From: Amycolatopsis azurea DSM 43854
GTDB lineage: Bacteria; Actinomycetota; Actinomycetes; Mycobacteriales; Pseudonocardiaceae
Assembly: GCF_001995215.1 (NCBI RefSeq)
Contig: NZ_MUXN01000018.1
Location: 108,873-172,872 of the forward strand
Direction: 5' to 3'
DNA length: 64,000 nucleotides
The number at the start of each line of letters is the position of its first letter. Within the stretch, counting starts at the first letter, position 1. The notes under the pieces are model-generated. The model had not been told where the DNA came from. It saw only the letters and a program-made list of their open reading frames with translations, and ran no database searches. Made by a program: the position numbers and the translations under genes. This document shows positions 49,804-57,400 of the stretch, piece by piece.

Positions 49804-50663
49804 ACCCTCGTGGACGAGTGAAAGCGGAGAAGGGTTCCGGGACGGGCCTGCGCGAGCGTCGGGAGTGACGCCCGTCTCACCGCCGCCGCCACCGGATAAC
49901 CGCCGGTGGTCGGATGATCCGCCAGGAAAACGACCGGCAACCCGTTCGGCGGAACCTGGATCGCTCCGGTCAGCAGGCCTTCGCTCGGCAGCTCCCGCTC
50001 GACGTATCCGGCCTCGCGGGTCAACGCGGGCCCGTCGAGCCGGAGGCCGACGCGGTTCGATTCCGCCGTCACCGTCCAGGTCTTCGCGAGCCCGGCCGCC
50101 AGGTGCTCGAACCAGTGCGCACGCGGGCCCGGCTCCACCTCCACGACCAACGACGCCGGAGCGGCGGTGGGCAGCACGACGTCGGCGCCTCCGGGCACGG
50201 ACGGGGTGCCGAGCGGGAGGACATCGCCTGTCTCGAGCGGAGCGGGTCCGATCTCCGAGAGGACGTCCCGCGACCGGCTGCCGAGTTCCGCCTCCACCGC
50301 GATCCCGCCGGAAACCGCGAGGTAGCACCGCAAACCGGTGGCGGGCGCGCCGATCGTCACCACCTGACCCGGCGCCAGCCACACCGGCACGTGCGAGCCG
50401 GCCGCGCGCCCGTCGACCTCGACGTCGACGGCGGGACCGGTCACCGCGATCGTGCAGGACGTCGTGGCGCGCAGGCTCAGCCCGCCGAGGAGGCACTCGA
50501 CGCCCGCGGCGCCCTCGCCGTTGCCGACGAGCCGGTTGGCCAGCCGCAGCGCCGGGACGTCCAGCGCGCCGGACGGCGGGACGCCGAGATGCGCGTAGCC
50601 GGGCCTGCCGAGGTCCTGGACCAGCGCGAGCGGACCCGGACGGACCACTTCGAGCGCCCTCAT
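49791..50663 (-). CDS. pxpC: 5-oxoprolinase subunit C (biotin-dependent carboxyltransferase family)
   Basis: A 290-residue protein of the allophanate-hydrolase subunit 2 / PxpC family. It has the N-terminal VVRPGPLALVQDLGRPGYAHLGVPPSGALD pattern and C-terminal ADHPTTGGYPVAA. With PxpA and PxpB it opens 5-oxoproline (pyroglutamate) using ATP. PxpB lies directly upstream with a four-base overlap, but no pxpA is visible. Confidence 0.9.
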   Translation of the reverse strand: MRALEVVRPGPLALVQDLGRPGYAHLGVPPSGALDVPALRLANRLVGNGEGAAGVECLLGGLSLRATTSCTIAVTGPAVDVEVDGRAAGSHVPVWLAPGQVVTIGAPATGLRCYLAVSGGIAVEAELGSRSRDVLSEIGPAPLETGDVLPLGTPSVPGGADVVLPTAAPASLVVEVEPGPRAHWFEHLAAGLAKTWTVTAESNRVGLRLDGPALTREAGYVERELPSEGLLTGAIQVPPNGLPVVFLADHPTTGGYPVAAAVRRASLPTLAQARPGTLLRFHSSTRVWNR

Positions 50664-51271
50664 CCGGCACTCCGGAACCGCACGCGGTCGCCGGGCGCGA
50701 GCAACGCGGGCGGATCGGCGCGCGGATCGAACAGGACGGTCCGGGTATGGCCGATCAGCCGCCAGCCACCGGGCGAGACGCGCGGGTACACGCCGGTGAA
50801 CTCACCCGCGATCCCGACCGAACCCGGCGGCACACGAGTGCGCGGAGACGGCAGCCGTGGCTGCCGCAGTGGTTCGGGAAGTCCTGTCAGATAACCGAAA
50901 CCGGGCGCGAACCCGGTGAAGGCCACGGTGTAGACGGCGCCGGTGTGCAGCCGGACGACGTCCTCAGTGGACAGTCCGGCGTCCCGTGCGACGAGTTCGA
51001 GGTCTTCGCCGTCGTAGGTGACGTCGAGGGTGATCTCGCGCGGTTCGCCCTCCGGCGGATGTTCGAGGTCCGCGCCTGACAGGAGGTCACGGACGGCGGC
51101 GAGGGCGCCCGAACCCGGGGTTTCCACCACGAGCAGGCTGCGGGCGCCGGGGACGAGTTCGGCGATCCCGGACGGACGGGAAGACGAGACCGCGGCGTGC
51201 GCGGCGATCGTCTGCGTCAGGGAATCACAGTCGAGCAGGGCGGCGTGCTCGCCGTAGGCACGCCACCGCAC
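50660..51271 (-). CDS. pxpB: 5-oxoprolinase subunit B (allophanate hydrolase subunit 1 family)
   Basis: A 203-residue PxpB/KipI-like protein. The GFAPGFGYLTGLPEPLRQPRLPSPR region and PPGSVGIAGEFTGVYPRVSPGGWRLIG are the family's signature in the C-terminal half. It pairs with PxpC to phosphorylate and decyclise 5-oxoproline. The ATG is nine bases after the nitrobindin-like gene's stop. It overlaps pxpC by ATGA. Confidence 0.9.
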   Translation of the reverse strand: MRWRAYGEHAALLDCDSLTQTIAAHAAVSSSRPSGIAELVPGARSLLVVETPGSGALAAVRDLLSGADLEHPPEGEPREITLDVTYDGEDLELVARDAGLSTEDVVRLHTGAVYTVAFTGFAPGFGYLTGLPEPLRQPRLPSPRTRVPPGSVGIAGEFTGVYPRVSPGGWRLIGHTRTVLFDPRADPPALLAPGDRVRFRSAG

Positions 51272-51280
51272 GGGAGACGG

Positions 51281-51904
51281 TCAGCCCACCACGCGACGCA
51301 GCAGCGCCGACGTGTGCGGCTGGAGTTCCTGGCCCATCATGGCGCGCTCCTCGACGTAGCCGAGTTCGCCGTTGACGATGCCGTAGAGCCGCTGCGAGGC
51401 CGTGACGTCCTTGGCCGTCGAAGTGCGGACGACCGCGTCGGTGCCCAGCTCCCAGGCCGGAACCGAGGCCTTGCCGCGAGGCTTGCCGTAGAAGAGTTCG
51501 ACGATGCCGGTGTTGTGGGTCAGCAGCAGCTCGATCGTGTCGTCGGCTTGCGGACGCCAGAACCCGGATTCGCGCGCGGCGGGACGGATGACCTTGCCGT
51601 CTTCGTCGAGCAGCCAGGCGCGGGCCTCGTGCGTGAGGAAGGGGCGGCCGTCGTGCGCGATGGTCAGCTGCATGCCGAACCGGTACGGGCCGTCGATGGT
51701 CGGGTAGTCGACCTCGCCTTCGCCGCGCCACACGCCGACGAGCGGCAGCAGCGCCAGGCAGGCGTCGTTGAGGTTCGGACCCTCGCGCAGGTTCGCCGTG
51801 TCGCCCGGGATGGGCATGTCGTCGAACTGGGGAAGGTTCCGGTCGCGCGTGCTTTCCGCGCGCTTTTCCGCGGCCTGGATGGCCTCGTCGCCACTAGCCG
51901 TCAT
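51281..51904 (-). CDS. Nitrobindin-like (FABP/THAP4 family) heme-binding protein
   Basis: A 207-residue protein with the beta-barrel signature LVGVWRGEGEVDYPTIDGPYRFG, typical of nitrobindin, an Fe(III)-heme protein of the fatty-acid-binding-protein fold. The C-terminal half continues with alternating strands, and a heme-ligand histidine probably lies near the C-terminus (LQPHTSALLRR). It may protect against nitric oxide or peroxynitrite. A 32-residue membrane protein gene immediately precedes it, three bases away. Confidence 0.85.
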   Translation of the reverse strand: MTASGDEAIQAAEKRAESTRDRNLPQFDDMPIPGDTANLREGPNLNDACLALLPLVGVWRGEGEVDYPTIDGPYRFGMQLTIAHDGRPFLTHEARAWLLDEDGKVIRPAARESGFWRPQADDTIELLLTHNTGIVELFYGKPRGKASVPAWELGTDAVVRTSTAKDVTASQRLYGIVNGELGYVEERAMMGQELQPHTSALLRRVVG

Positions 51905-51907
51905 GGG

Positions 51908-52006
51908 TCAGCGCTGGTCCGCGTAAAGCCGGTAGACGACGTACACGGCGAACCAGGTGATCGCGACGCCGGCGAGCACCAGCAGGGTCGTAAACAGGAT
52001 CTCCAC
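51908..52006 (-). CDS. 32-residue single-pass membrane protein
   Basis: GTG 52006 opens a frame coding for MEILFTTLLVLAGVAITWFA followed by VYVVYRLYADQR. One transmembrane helix occupies most of it, with a basic/acidic C-terminal end. The stop is three bases upstream of the nitrobindin gene start, so both belong to one transcript. The codons and hydrophobic pattern look real; the function is unknown, and such small proteins often modulate a partner. Confidence 0.55.
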   Translation of the reverse strand: MEILFTTLLVLAGVAITWFAVYVVYRLYADQR

Positions 52007-52074
52007 GCCACGCACTTTAGTCGCTACCTGCCCGGACGGGCCTGCCGAGGGTGCGTGGCAGTGCCCACAAGGAG

Positions 52075-52151
52075 CTGAAGGACGCTTTCGCCGCATCACA
52101 CGCGACGAAGGGGCCCTTCACCGCATGACATGCGGTGAAGGGCCCCTTCAG
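52075..52151. terminator. Three-arm hairpin (GAAGGGGCCCTTCACCGCAT type)
   Basis: Two forward arms (52075-52096 and 52105-52126) compete for one reverse arm (52130-52151). The inner pair 52107-52126/52130-52149 is a perfect 20-bp stem around GAC. The outer forward arm matches 17 of 22 positions. It follows the DUF1416 gene. Confidence 0.8.
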
Positions 52152-52157
52152 CCCGTC

Positions 52158-52469
52158 TTAGGCGACGGAGACCTGGAGCTGGTGGACGCCCGGACCCTGA
52201 GCGGTCACGGAGGCCTCGCCGTTGCCGGAGCGGTGCAGCGCGCGCACCGTCCAGTCGCCGGGGGCGGCGTAGAAGCGGAAGTCGCCGTCCGCCGACGAGA
52301 CGACCTCGCCGGTGAAGTCGCCGCCGCCGTCCAGCAACCGCACGAAGGCGCCGCCGACGGGCCCCTCCGAGCCGGTCACCTTGCCGGCCAGCACGACCTG
52401 GCCGCGGGTGTCGTAATCGGCGGGCGTGGCCTCCTGGACCGGTGCGCCGCAGCTGTCGTCAGCCATCAC
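52158..52469 (-). CDS. DUF1416 domain protein
   Basis: A 103-residue protein of the DUF1416 family, with an N-terminal DDSCGAPVQEA and a beta-sandwich body (VVLAGKVTGSEGPVGGAFVRLLD, GEVVSSADGDFRFYAAPGDWTV). In actinobacteria this family almost always follows a thiosulfate sulfurtransferase, as here, with an ATGA overlap. The function is unknown; a role in sulfur transfer is inferred from context. Confidence 0.9.
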   Translation of the reverse strand: MMADDSCGAPVQEATPADYDTRGQVVLAGKVTGSEGPVGGAFVRLLDGGGDFTGEVVSSADGDFRFYAAPGDWTVRALHRSGNGEASVTAQGPGVHQLQVSVA

Positions 52470-53302
52470 TTAGCTCCCAACTCGACCGGCACGCCGACGA
52501 GCGAGCCGTATTCCGTCCATGAACCGTCGTAGTTCTTCACGGCGTCGTACCCGAGGAGCTCGTGCAGCGCGAACCACGCGATGGACGAACGCTCGCCGAT
52601 CCGGCAGTAGGCGATCGTGGACTTCGACTCGTCGAGGCCCTCGTCGGAGTACAGCTCCTTGATCTCGTCCTCGGTCTTGAAGGTGCCGTCTTCGTTGGCG
52701 ACCTTGGCCCAAGGGACGTTCAGCGCGCCCGGGATGTGGCCCGGGACCTGCGACTGCTCCTGCGGCAGGTGCGCCGGGGCGAGCAGCTTGCCGGAGAACT
52801 CGTCGGGCGAACGCACGTCGACGAAGTTGCTGCCGCCGATGGCCTGGACGACCTCGTCGCGGAACGCGCGGATCGAGAGGTCCTGCTCCTTGGCCTTGTA
52901 CGTGGTGGCCTCGCGCTTGACCTCTTCCGAGTTCAGCTCGCGCCCGTCGAGCTCCCACTTCTTGCGGCCGCCGTCGAGCAGCTGCACGTTCTCGTGGCCG
53001 TAGAGCTTGAAGTACCAGTACGCGTACGCGGCGAACCAGTTGTTGTTGCCGCCGTAGAGGACGACGCGGTCGTCGTTGGAGACGCCCTTCTCCGAGAGCA
53101 GCTTCTCGAAGCCCTCCTTGTTGACGAAGTCGCGGCGGACCCCGTCCTGCAGGTCCTTGCGCCAGTCGAACTTCACCGCCCCGCGGATGTGTCCGTTGTC
53201 GTACGCGGTCGTGTCCTCGTCGACCTCGATGAACACGACACCCGGGGTGTCCAGGTTCTCCTCGGCCCACTGGGTGGTGACCAGGACGTCTTCACGGCTC
53301 AT
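52466..53302 (-). CDS. Thiosulfate/3-mercaptopyruvate sulfurtransferase
   Basis: A 278-residue two-domain rhodanese. The active cysteine is in the C-terminal domain, TIAYCRIGERSS (about Cys233). The N-terminal, inactive domain contains VVFIEVDEDTTAYDNGHIRGA. It moves sulfane sulfur from thiosulfate or mercaptopyruvate to acceptors. It is in an operon with DUF4395 upstream and DUF1416 downstream. The operon leader codes for a small peptide with three cysteines, so expression is probably coupled to cysteine supply. The gene is named SseA/CysA in Mycobacterium. Confidence 0.93.
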   Translation of the reverse strand: MSREDVLVTTQWAEENLDTPGVVFIEVDEDTTAYDNGHIRGAVKFDWRKDLQDGVRRDFVNKEGFEKLLSEKGVSNDDRVVLYGGNNNWFAAYAYWYFKLYGHENVQLLDGGRKKWELDGRELNSEEVKREATTYKAKEQDLSIRAFRDEVVQAIGGSNFVDVRSPDEFSGKLLAPAHLPQEQSQVPGHIPGALNVPWAKVANEDGTFKTEDEIKELYSDEGLDESKSTIAYCRIGERSSIAWFALHELLGYDAVKNYDGSWTEYGSLVGVPVELGAK

Positions 53303-53323
53303 GGAGCTGACTCTCTTTCTGGG

Positions 53324-53758
53324 TTAGGACGCGCGAGGGCTGGGGCTGAAACGCTTGATGAGCAGGTACATCTCGCAACCGAGACAGAAGTTGAACGCCG
53401 CGTTGAGGAACGCCGCGAACAGCGCGAACGCCGTCGCGACGAAGCCGAGCGCGGTCAGGCCGGCGGCGAAGCCGACCGTGCCGATGACGGCGAACACGAA
53501 ACCGACGGCCTGCGCGAACCGCAGCGGGGCGGCGTCCTCGCGTTCGGTCGTCGGGCCGAGCCGCGGCGCCACCAGGTAGCGGTAGACCAGGGAATACGGC
53601 GCCGGCTTCAGGCCGACGAAGGCGCCGATCGCGAACACCACCGCCTGCGCCGCGAGCAGTGGCCACCACTGGGTGATGAGCACGACCGCGAGCACGATCG
53701 TCGTCAGGATGGCGGCGAAACGCGGACCCCGGGGGTCGACGGCCGGTCCTGCGGACAT
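53324..53758 (-). CDS. DUF4395 membrane protein
   Basis: A 144-residue membrane protein with four hydrophobic segments, ending with the DUF4395 motif FNFCLGCEMYL, whose two cysteines fit a sulfur-handling or redox role. It follows the leader peptide and precedes the sulfurtransferase. Homologues are found in the same sulfur operons. The ATG at 53758 follows GCAGGAGGAACC. It is cotranscribed with the sulfurtransferase, 21 bp away. Confidence 0.9.
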   Translation of the reverse strand: MSAGPAVDPRGPRFAAILTTIVLAVVLITQWWPLLAAQAVVFAIGAFVGLKPAPYSLVYRYLVAPRLGPTTEREDAAPLRFAQAVGFVFAVIGTVGFAAGLTALGFVATAFALFAAFLNAAFNFCLGCEMYLLIKRFSPSPRAS

Positions 53759-53789
53759 GGTTCCTCCTGCGAACGAGAGGGAAAGAGGT

Positions 53790-53809
53790 GCGTGCCGGTC
53801 AGGGCACGC
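53790..53809 (-). terminator. Candidate attenuator hairpin of the sulfur operon
   Basis: On the minus strand GCGTGCC-CTGACC-GGCACGC is a perfect 7-bp stem followed by a pyrimidine-rich run (CTCTTTCCCTCTCGTT). It lies 22 bp beyond the leader ORF's stop and 30 bp before the DUF4395 start, the layout of a transcription attenuator. Confidence 0.6.
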
Positions 53810-53831
53810 GGCGACGGCTTCAAAGGCGCGA

Positions 53832-53918
53832 TCAGCAGGCCGGACACAGGCTGCTGCGAACGCGGCACAGATCCACTGCGCGGCGCTGGGTCAGCAAGGT
53901 TCGGGGCAGCCTGTTCAC
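53832..53918 (-). CDS. Cysteine-containing leader peptide
   Basis: GTG 53918 opens a 28-codon ORF with three cysteines at positions 18, 25 and 28 (LCRVRSSLCPAC at the end, stop TGA at 53832). The middle contains TQRRAVDLCR, matching small cysteine-sensing leader peptides of actinobacterial sulfur operons. No ribosome binding site precedes it, but TACCCT seven bases upstream fits a -10 box, so translation is probably leaderless. Slow reading at the Cys codons would alter the downstream hairpin. Confidence 0.65.
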   Translation of the reverse strand: MNRLPRTLLTQRRAVDLCRVRSSLCPAC

Positions 53919-53993
53919 GGGTGCGAGGGTACGCAGAGCTCCCTCAGGTTGGGAACCGTGTTCACACCTTGGGACGCTTCCCAAAATTCGGGA

Positions 53994-54416
53994 TCAGACG
54001 TTCGCCAGATGGGGTTTCAGGGCTTCGAGAAGCTCCTGACCTCGGGGAACGCCGCCGACGCGGAAGACCTCCCGGCCGTCCGGGGTCAGGGCAAGCGTCG
54101 TCGGAGTCCGCAATATCGAAAGTGCCTGGGCGACTTCCGGGGTCTCGGTGACGTCCAGATCGACGTGCGTGAGGCCGTCGGTCTTCTCCGCGAGCGCCGA
54201 CAGGATCACGCGGGTGTGGCGGCACGGCGCGCAGAACGTGGTGGAGATCTGGACCAGGGTGACGCCCTCGGGCGCGAGGGTGGCGGAGACGCGCTCCGGC
54301 AGCTTGGTCACGTCAGCGGCCTTCGCGGCCCTGATGCGGCCGTTGCGCGCCTGCAACAGCGCGCCCGCCACGCCGCCGAGCACCAGGACACCCAGCAGCA
54401 CCCACACCCCGGTCAT
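53994..54416 (-). CDS. Membrane-anchored thioredoxin-fold protein
   Basis: A 140-residue protein with an N-terminal membrane helix (MTGVWVLLGVLVLGGVAGALL) and a thioredoxin domain carrying FCAPC (about residues 62-66). The cis-proline appears in LRTPTTLALTPDGREVFR. It would act as a membrane-bound disulfide reductant facing outside. It is upstream of the sulfur operon on the same strand and may belong to it, though the leader hairpin lies between. Confidence 0.88.
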   Translation of the reverse strand: MTGVWVLLGVLVLGGVAGALLQARNGRIRAAKAADVTKLPERVSATLAPEGVTLVQISTTFCAPCRHTRVILSALAEKTDGLTHVDLDVTETPEVAQALSILRTPTTLALTPDGREVFRVGGVPRGQELLEALKPHLANV

Positions 54417-54436
54417 TCGCGATCACCTCTGTGTCG

Positions 54437-55333
54437 TCAACCCTGCGGCTGCGCTCCGCTGAAGGCGACGTTCTTGCCTTCGCCCTTGATGGTCACCGAA
54501 CCGCTGTTCACGCGCACCGACGTCGGGGTCACCGAGAACGGCATCGTGCCGGTGTCGATGGTCGCGTTGAAGTTCGGGAGCAGCGCGTCCTGCACAGCCT
54601 GGGGAACGACGGTGGTCTCCTTGTCATTCCCGAACTGGAGCCGCTTCGGCTCGAGACGGATCTTCCGCCCGTCCAGTTCGATCATCGCGAAGCAGAAGAT
54701 CTCCACCTTCTGCCCGGCGATCTGCACGTTGCCCGAAACCCGGATCCCGGCGCTGGCGGTGTCCACCGGCTCGCCGTTCTCGTTGGTGGTCGTCGTGGGC
54801 TTCGTCTCGCCCTGCCCGCTGTCGCCGTTGCGGACGTAGTCCTCGGTGACCGGCTCGATCTTCAGGTTCTCGATCTTGTTCAGCGGCGCCTGCCGAGCGA
54901 TGTCGGCGGCCTTGATGATCACCTCGCCCTTGAGCGTGCCGATGGTGATCGCCTTGGTGTTGCCGGACGTCAGGTCCGAGAGCGGCGCCGTGACGTCGCT
55001 CATGTCGGCGTTGAAGTCCACGTCGTTCAGCTTCGGCGGAACGGCGACGCCCTGGGCGTTGATGGTGATGTGACTGTAGTCACCGGAGAGGGCCTGGGTC
55101 AGGAACGGGAAACCGTGCACCGTGACCGCCGGATCGTTGGCCAGCTTCAGCTGTTCGCGGGCCTTCTGGGAGATCGTGTGCTCGGCGAACGCCGCCGCCC
55201 CGAAATCAGCCCCGACCAGCAGCACCAGCAGCACCGCGAGGGCGATGAGCCAGCCCCGTCCACGCCGCTTCGGTCGCTTGGCGGACCGGCCTGGGGACGG
55301 CCGTTCGTCACGCGCCACGGGCCTGCTCACCAT
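54437..55333 (-). CDS. LmeA-like (DUF2993) phospholipid-binding protein
   Basis: A 298-residue protein with a basic N-terminus, one membrane helix (LIALAVLLVLLVGADFGAAAF) and an extracytoplasmic DUF2993 domain (QLKLANDPAVTVHGFPFLTQALSGDYSHI). LmeA of Mycobacterium helps mannan elongation of lipomannan. Divergent from glnR, with 143 bp between starts. Confidence 0.88.
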   Translation of the reverse strand: MVSRPVARDERPSPGRSAKRPKRRGRGWLIALAVLLVLLVGADFGAAAFAEHTISQKAREQLKLANDPAVTVHGFPFLTQALSGDYSHITINAQGVAVPPKLNDVDFNADMSDVTAPLSDLTSGNTKAITIGTLKGEVIIKAADIARQAPLNKIENLKIEPVTEDYVRNGDSGQGETKPTTTTNENGEPVDTASAGIRVSGNVQIAGQKVEIFCFAMIELDGRKIRLEPKRLQFGNDKETTVVPQAVQDALLPNFNATIDTGTMPFSVTPTSVRVNSGSVTIKGEGKNVAFSGAQPQG

Positions 55334-55476
55334 CGCGTCAAATCTCCTTCTCGAACCTCTTTGGCCAGGTGTGATCGATCCAGCACGGGGTAGGTCCTCG
55401 GCTGTTCACCCGCTATTCTCACTAAGCACCGGCTGTAGCCACGTATACGGCGACTACGAGTTAGGGCGGTGCGGCG

Positions 55477-56229
55477 ATGAGCCTGGACCTTCTGGTGTTG
55501 ACTGCGGAACCCGACGCGACCGCGGTGCTGCCCGCCCTCGATCTGCTGCCCCACACCGTACGCGTACGTGCTCCGGAAGTGACCGCGCTCCTCGACGCCG
55601 GCCACCGCGACGTCATCGTCCTCGACGCCCGCACCGATCTCGCCTCCGCGAAGAGCCTCTGTCGTCTGCTCAAGGGCGCCGGTGAGGACGAGGCCTCCAC
55701 GCCGGTGATCGCCGTCGTCGGCGAAGGCGGACTGGTCGCGGTCAGCGCGGAATGGCGCACCGACGACATCATGCTCCCGACCGCCGGTCCCGCCGAGGTC
55801 GACGCCCGGCTGCGGCTGGTCACCACCCGCGACGGCGGCGCCGCGCAGGTCGACGCCGAGCTCCGCGTCGGCGAACTGGTCATCGACGAGGCGACCTACA
55901 CCGCGAAGCTCCGCAAGCGCACTCTCGAACTCACCTACAAGGAGTTCGAGCTCCTCAAGTACCTCGCCCAGCACGCCGGCCGGGTGTTCACCCGCGCCCA
56001 GCTGCTCCAGGAGGTCTGGGGTTACGACTTCTTCGGCGGCACGCGCACGGTCGACGTCCACGTCCGGCGCCTGCGCGCCAAGCTGGGGCCGGAGCACGAG
56101 CAGATGATCGGGACCGTGCGCAACGTCGGCTACAAGTTCGAACGGCCGTCCAAGGGGGCCGCGGCCAAGCAGCAGGCCATCGCCCCGGACGCGAGCGTCT
56201 ACGAGCCGAACGAGCTTTCCGCGCACTGA
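55477..56229 (+). CDS. glnR: Nitrogen response regulator GlnR
   Basis: A 250-residue orphan OmpR-type response regulator. The receiver domain has an aspartate at position 50 (DVIVLD), as in Streptomyces GlnR, and the C-terminal winged helix (FELLKYLAQHAGRVFTRAQL ... RTVDVHVRRLRAK) is almost identical to GlnR. It activates nitrogen assimilation genes under ammonium limitation. It lies just before mshD, as in other actinomycetes. No classic GlnR box was identified with confidence. Confidence 0.93.
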   Translation: MSLDLLVLTAEPDATAVLPALDLLPHTVRVRAPEVTALLDAGHRDVIVLDARTDLASAKSLCRLLKGAGEDEASTPVIAVVGEGGLVAVSAEWRTDDIMLPTAGPAEVDARLRLVTTRDGGAAQVDAELRVGELVIDEATYTAKLRKRTLELTYKEFELLKYLAQHAGRVFTRAQLLQEVWGYDFFGGTRTVDVHVRRLRAKLGPEHEQMIGTVRNVGYKFERPSKGAAAKQQAIAPDASVYEPNELSAH

Positions 56230-56295
56230 TTCCCTTCCCTTCCTGTCCGACAAGACGCCCGGGCGTCCTTCTGGTTCCCCGGTAGGGTCGGTTTC

Positions 56296-57171
56296 ATGCT
56301 CGATCTGTCTTGGACCGGTGAACCGGAAACGGAAGAGATCCACGACTTCCTGCTCGCCGTGCGCGAGGCCGACGGTGATCCCCAGGACACCGGTTTCGCC
56401 GGTGGCCGGCACCTGCTGGGGCACGTCGACGGTGAGCTGGTCGTGTACGCGCACCTGGACACCGAAGGCGATTCGCACGGTAACCAGGTCGCCGAACTGT
56501 TCGTCCATCCCGCGCACCGCCGGTCCGGTCACGGCCGCGCGGCCACCAGGGCTCTCGTCGAGCACGCCGACGGGAAGCCGCTGCGCGTCTGGGCGCACGG
56601 CGACCACCCCGCCGCCGTCCACATCGCCGGGACCGAGGGCTTCGAGCGCGCCCGTGAGCTGCTGATCCTGCATGCCGACGCCGAAGCGGCGGACTGGCCG
56701 GAACCCGTGACGCGCGAAGGGGTCACGCTGCGCACGTTCGTTCCCGGCCAGGACGAGGAGGCGATGGTCCGCGTCAACGCGCGCGCCTTCGACTGGCACC
56801 CCGAGCAGGGCGCCCTGACCGCCGACGAGGTGCGGGCGACCGAGAAGGAAGCCTGGTTCGACCCCGAGGGCTTCTTCCTCGCGGAAGAGGACGGGAAGGT
56901 CATCGGCTTCCACTGGACGAAGGTCCACGAGGCGGTACCCGGCAGGTTCGGCGGCGAGCCCGCCGGCGAGGTCTACGTCGTCGGCATCGACCCGGACGCG
57001 CAGGGCGGCGGCCTCGGGAAGGCGCTTACCCTCGCCGGGCTCCGGTATCTCCGTGATCGCGGGCTGGGTCAAGTGATCTTGTACGTCGAAGGCGACAACG
57101 CTCCGGCGCTCGCGGTCTATTCGAAGCTGGGCTTCACCCGATACGAGGTCGACGTTCAATACGCTCGGTAA
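56296..57171 (+). CDS. mshD: Mycothiol synthase
   Basis: A 291-residue protein with two tandem GNAT domains; the C-terminal one carries VYVVGIDPDAQGGGLGKAL for acetyl-CoA binding and ends GDNAPALAVYSKLGFTRYE. It acetylates Cys-GlcN-Ins in the last step of mycothiol synthesis, the main thiol of actinobacteria. It lies between glnR and pstS. The ATG is 66 bp after glnR's stop. Confidence 0.94.
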   Translation: MLDLSWTGEPETEEIHDFLLAVREADGDPQDTGFAGGRHLLGHVDGELVVYAHLDTEGDSHGNQVAELFVHPAHRRSGHGRAATRALVEHADGKPLRVWAHGDHPAAVHIAGTEGFERARELLILHADAEAADWPEPVTREGVTLRTFVPGQDEEAMVRVNARAFDWHPEQGALTADEVRATEKEAWFDPEGFFLAEEDGKVIGFHWTKVHEAVPGRFGGEPAGEVYVVGIDPDAQGGGLGKALTLAGLRYLRDRGLGQVILYVEGDNAPALAVYSKLGFTRYEVDVQYAR

Positions 57172-57280
57172 CCGCGTTCACACGTGCGGCACTTGACCGG
57201 TCACGGAGAGCAGACGCCCAGGTCACGGGCGGGACACGGCCCACTTTCGGAGTAGTCGCGCTGCTCACATCGGCCGCCTT

Positions 57281-57302
57281 GTTCACTTGCCGTTCACCCT
57301 TA
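57281..57302 (+). promoter_or_regulatory. PHO box upstream of pstS
   Basis: Two adjacent 11-bp direct repeat units, GTTCACTTGCC (57281-57291) and GTTCACCCTTA (57292-57302), match the actinobacterial PhoP site (GTTCACC-like units with 11-bp spacing). They lie 99 bp before the pstS start codon. A single further GTTCACACGTG unit is at 57176. Confidence 0.75.
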
Positions 57303-57400
57303 GACGGTCGCCTGTCCACTGTCGGTGCTTAATGTCCGGGTCCGGAAGGAACGCTCCCGTTCCACCGATCCGGCGAAAGTCTCCCAGTGGAGGAAATGCA

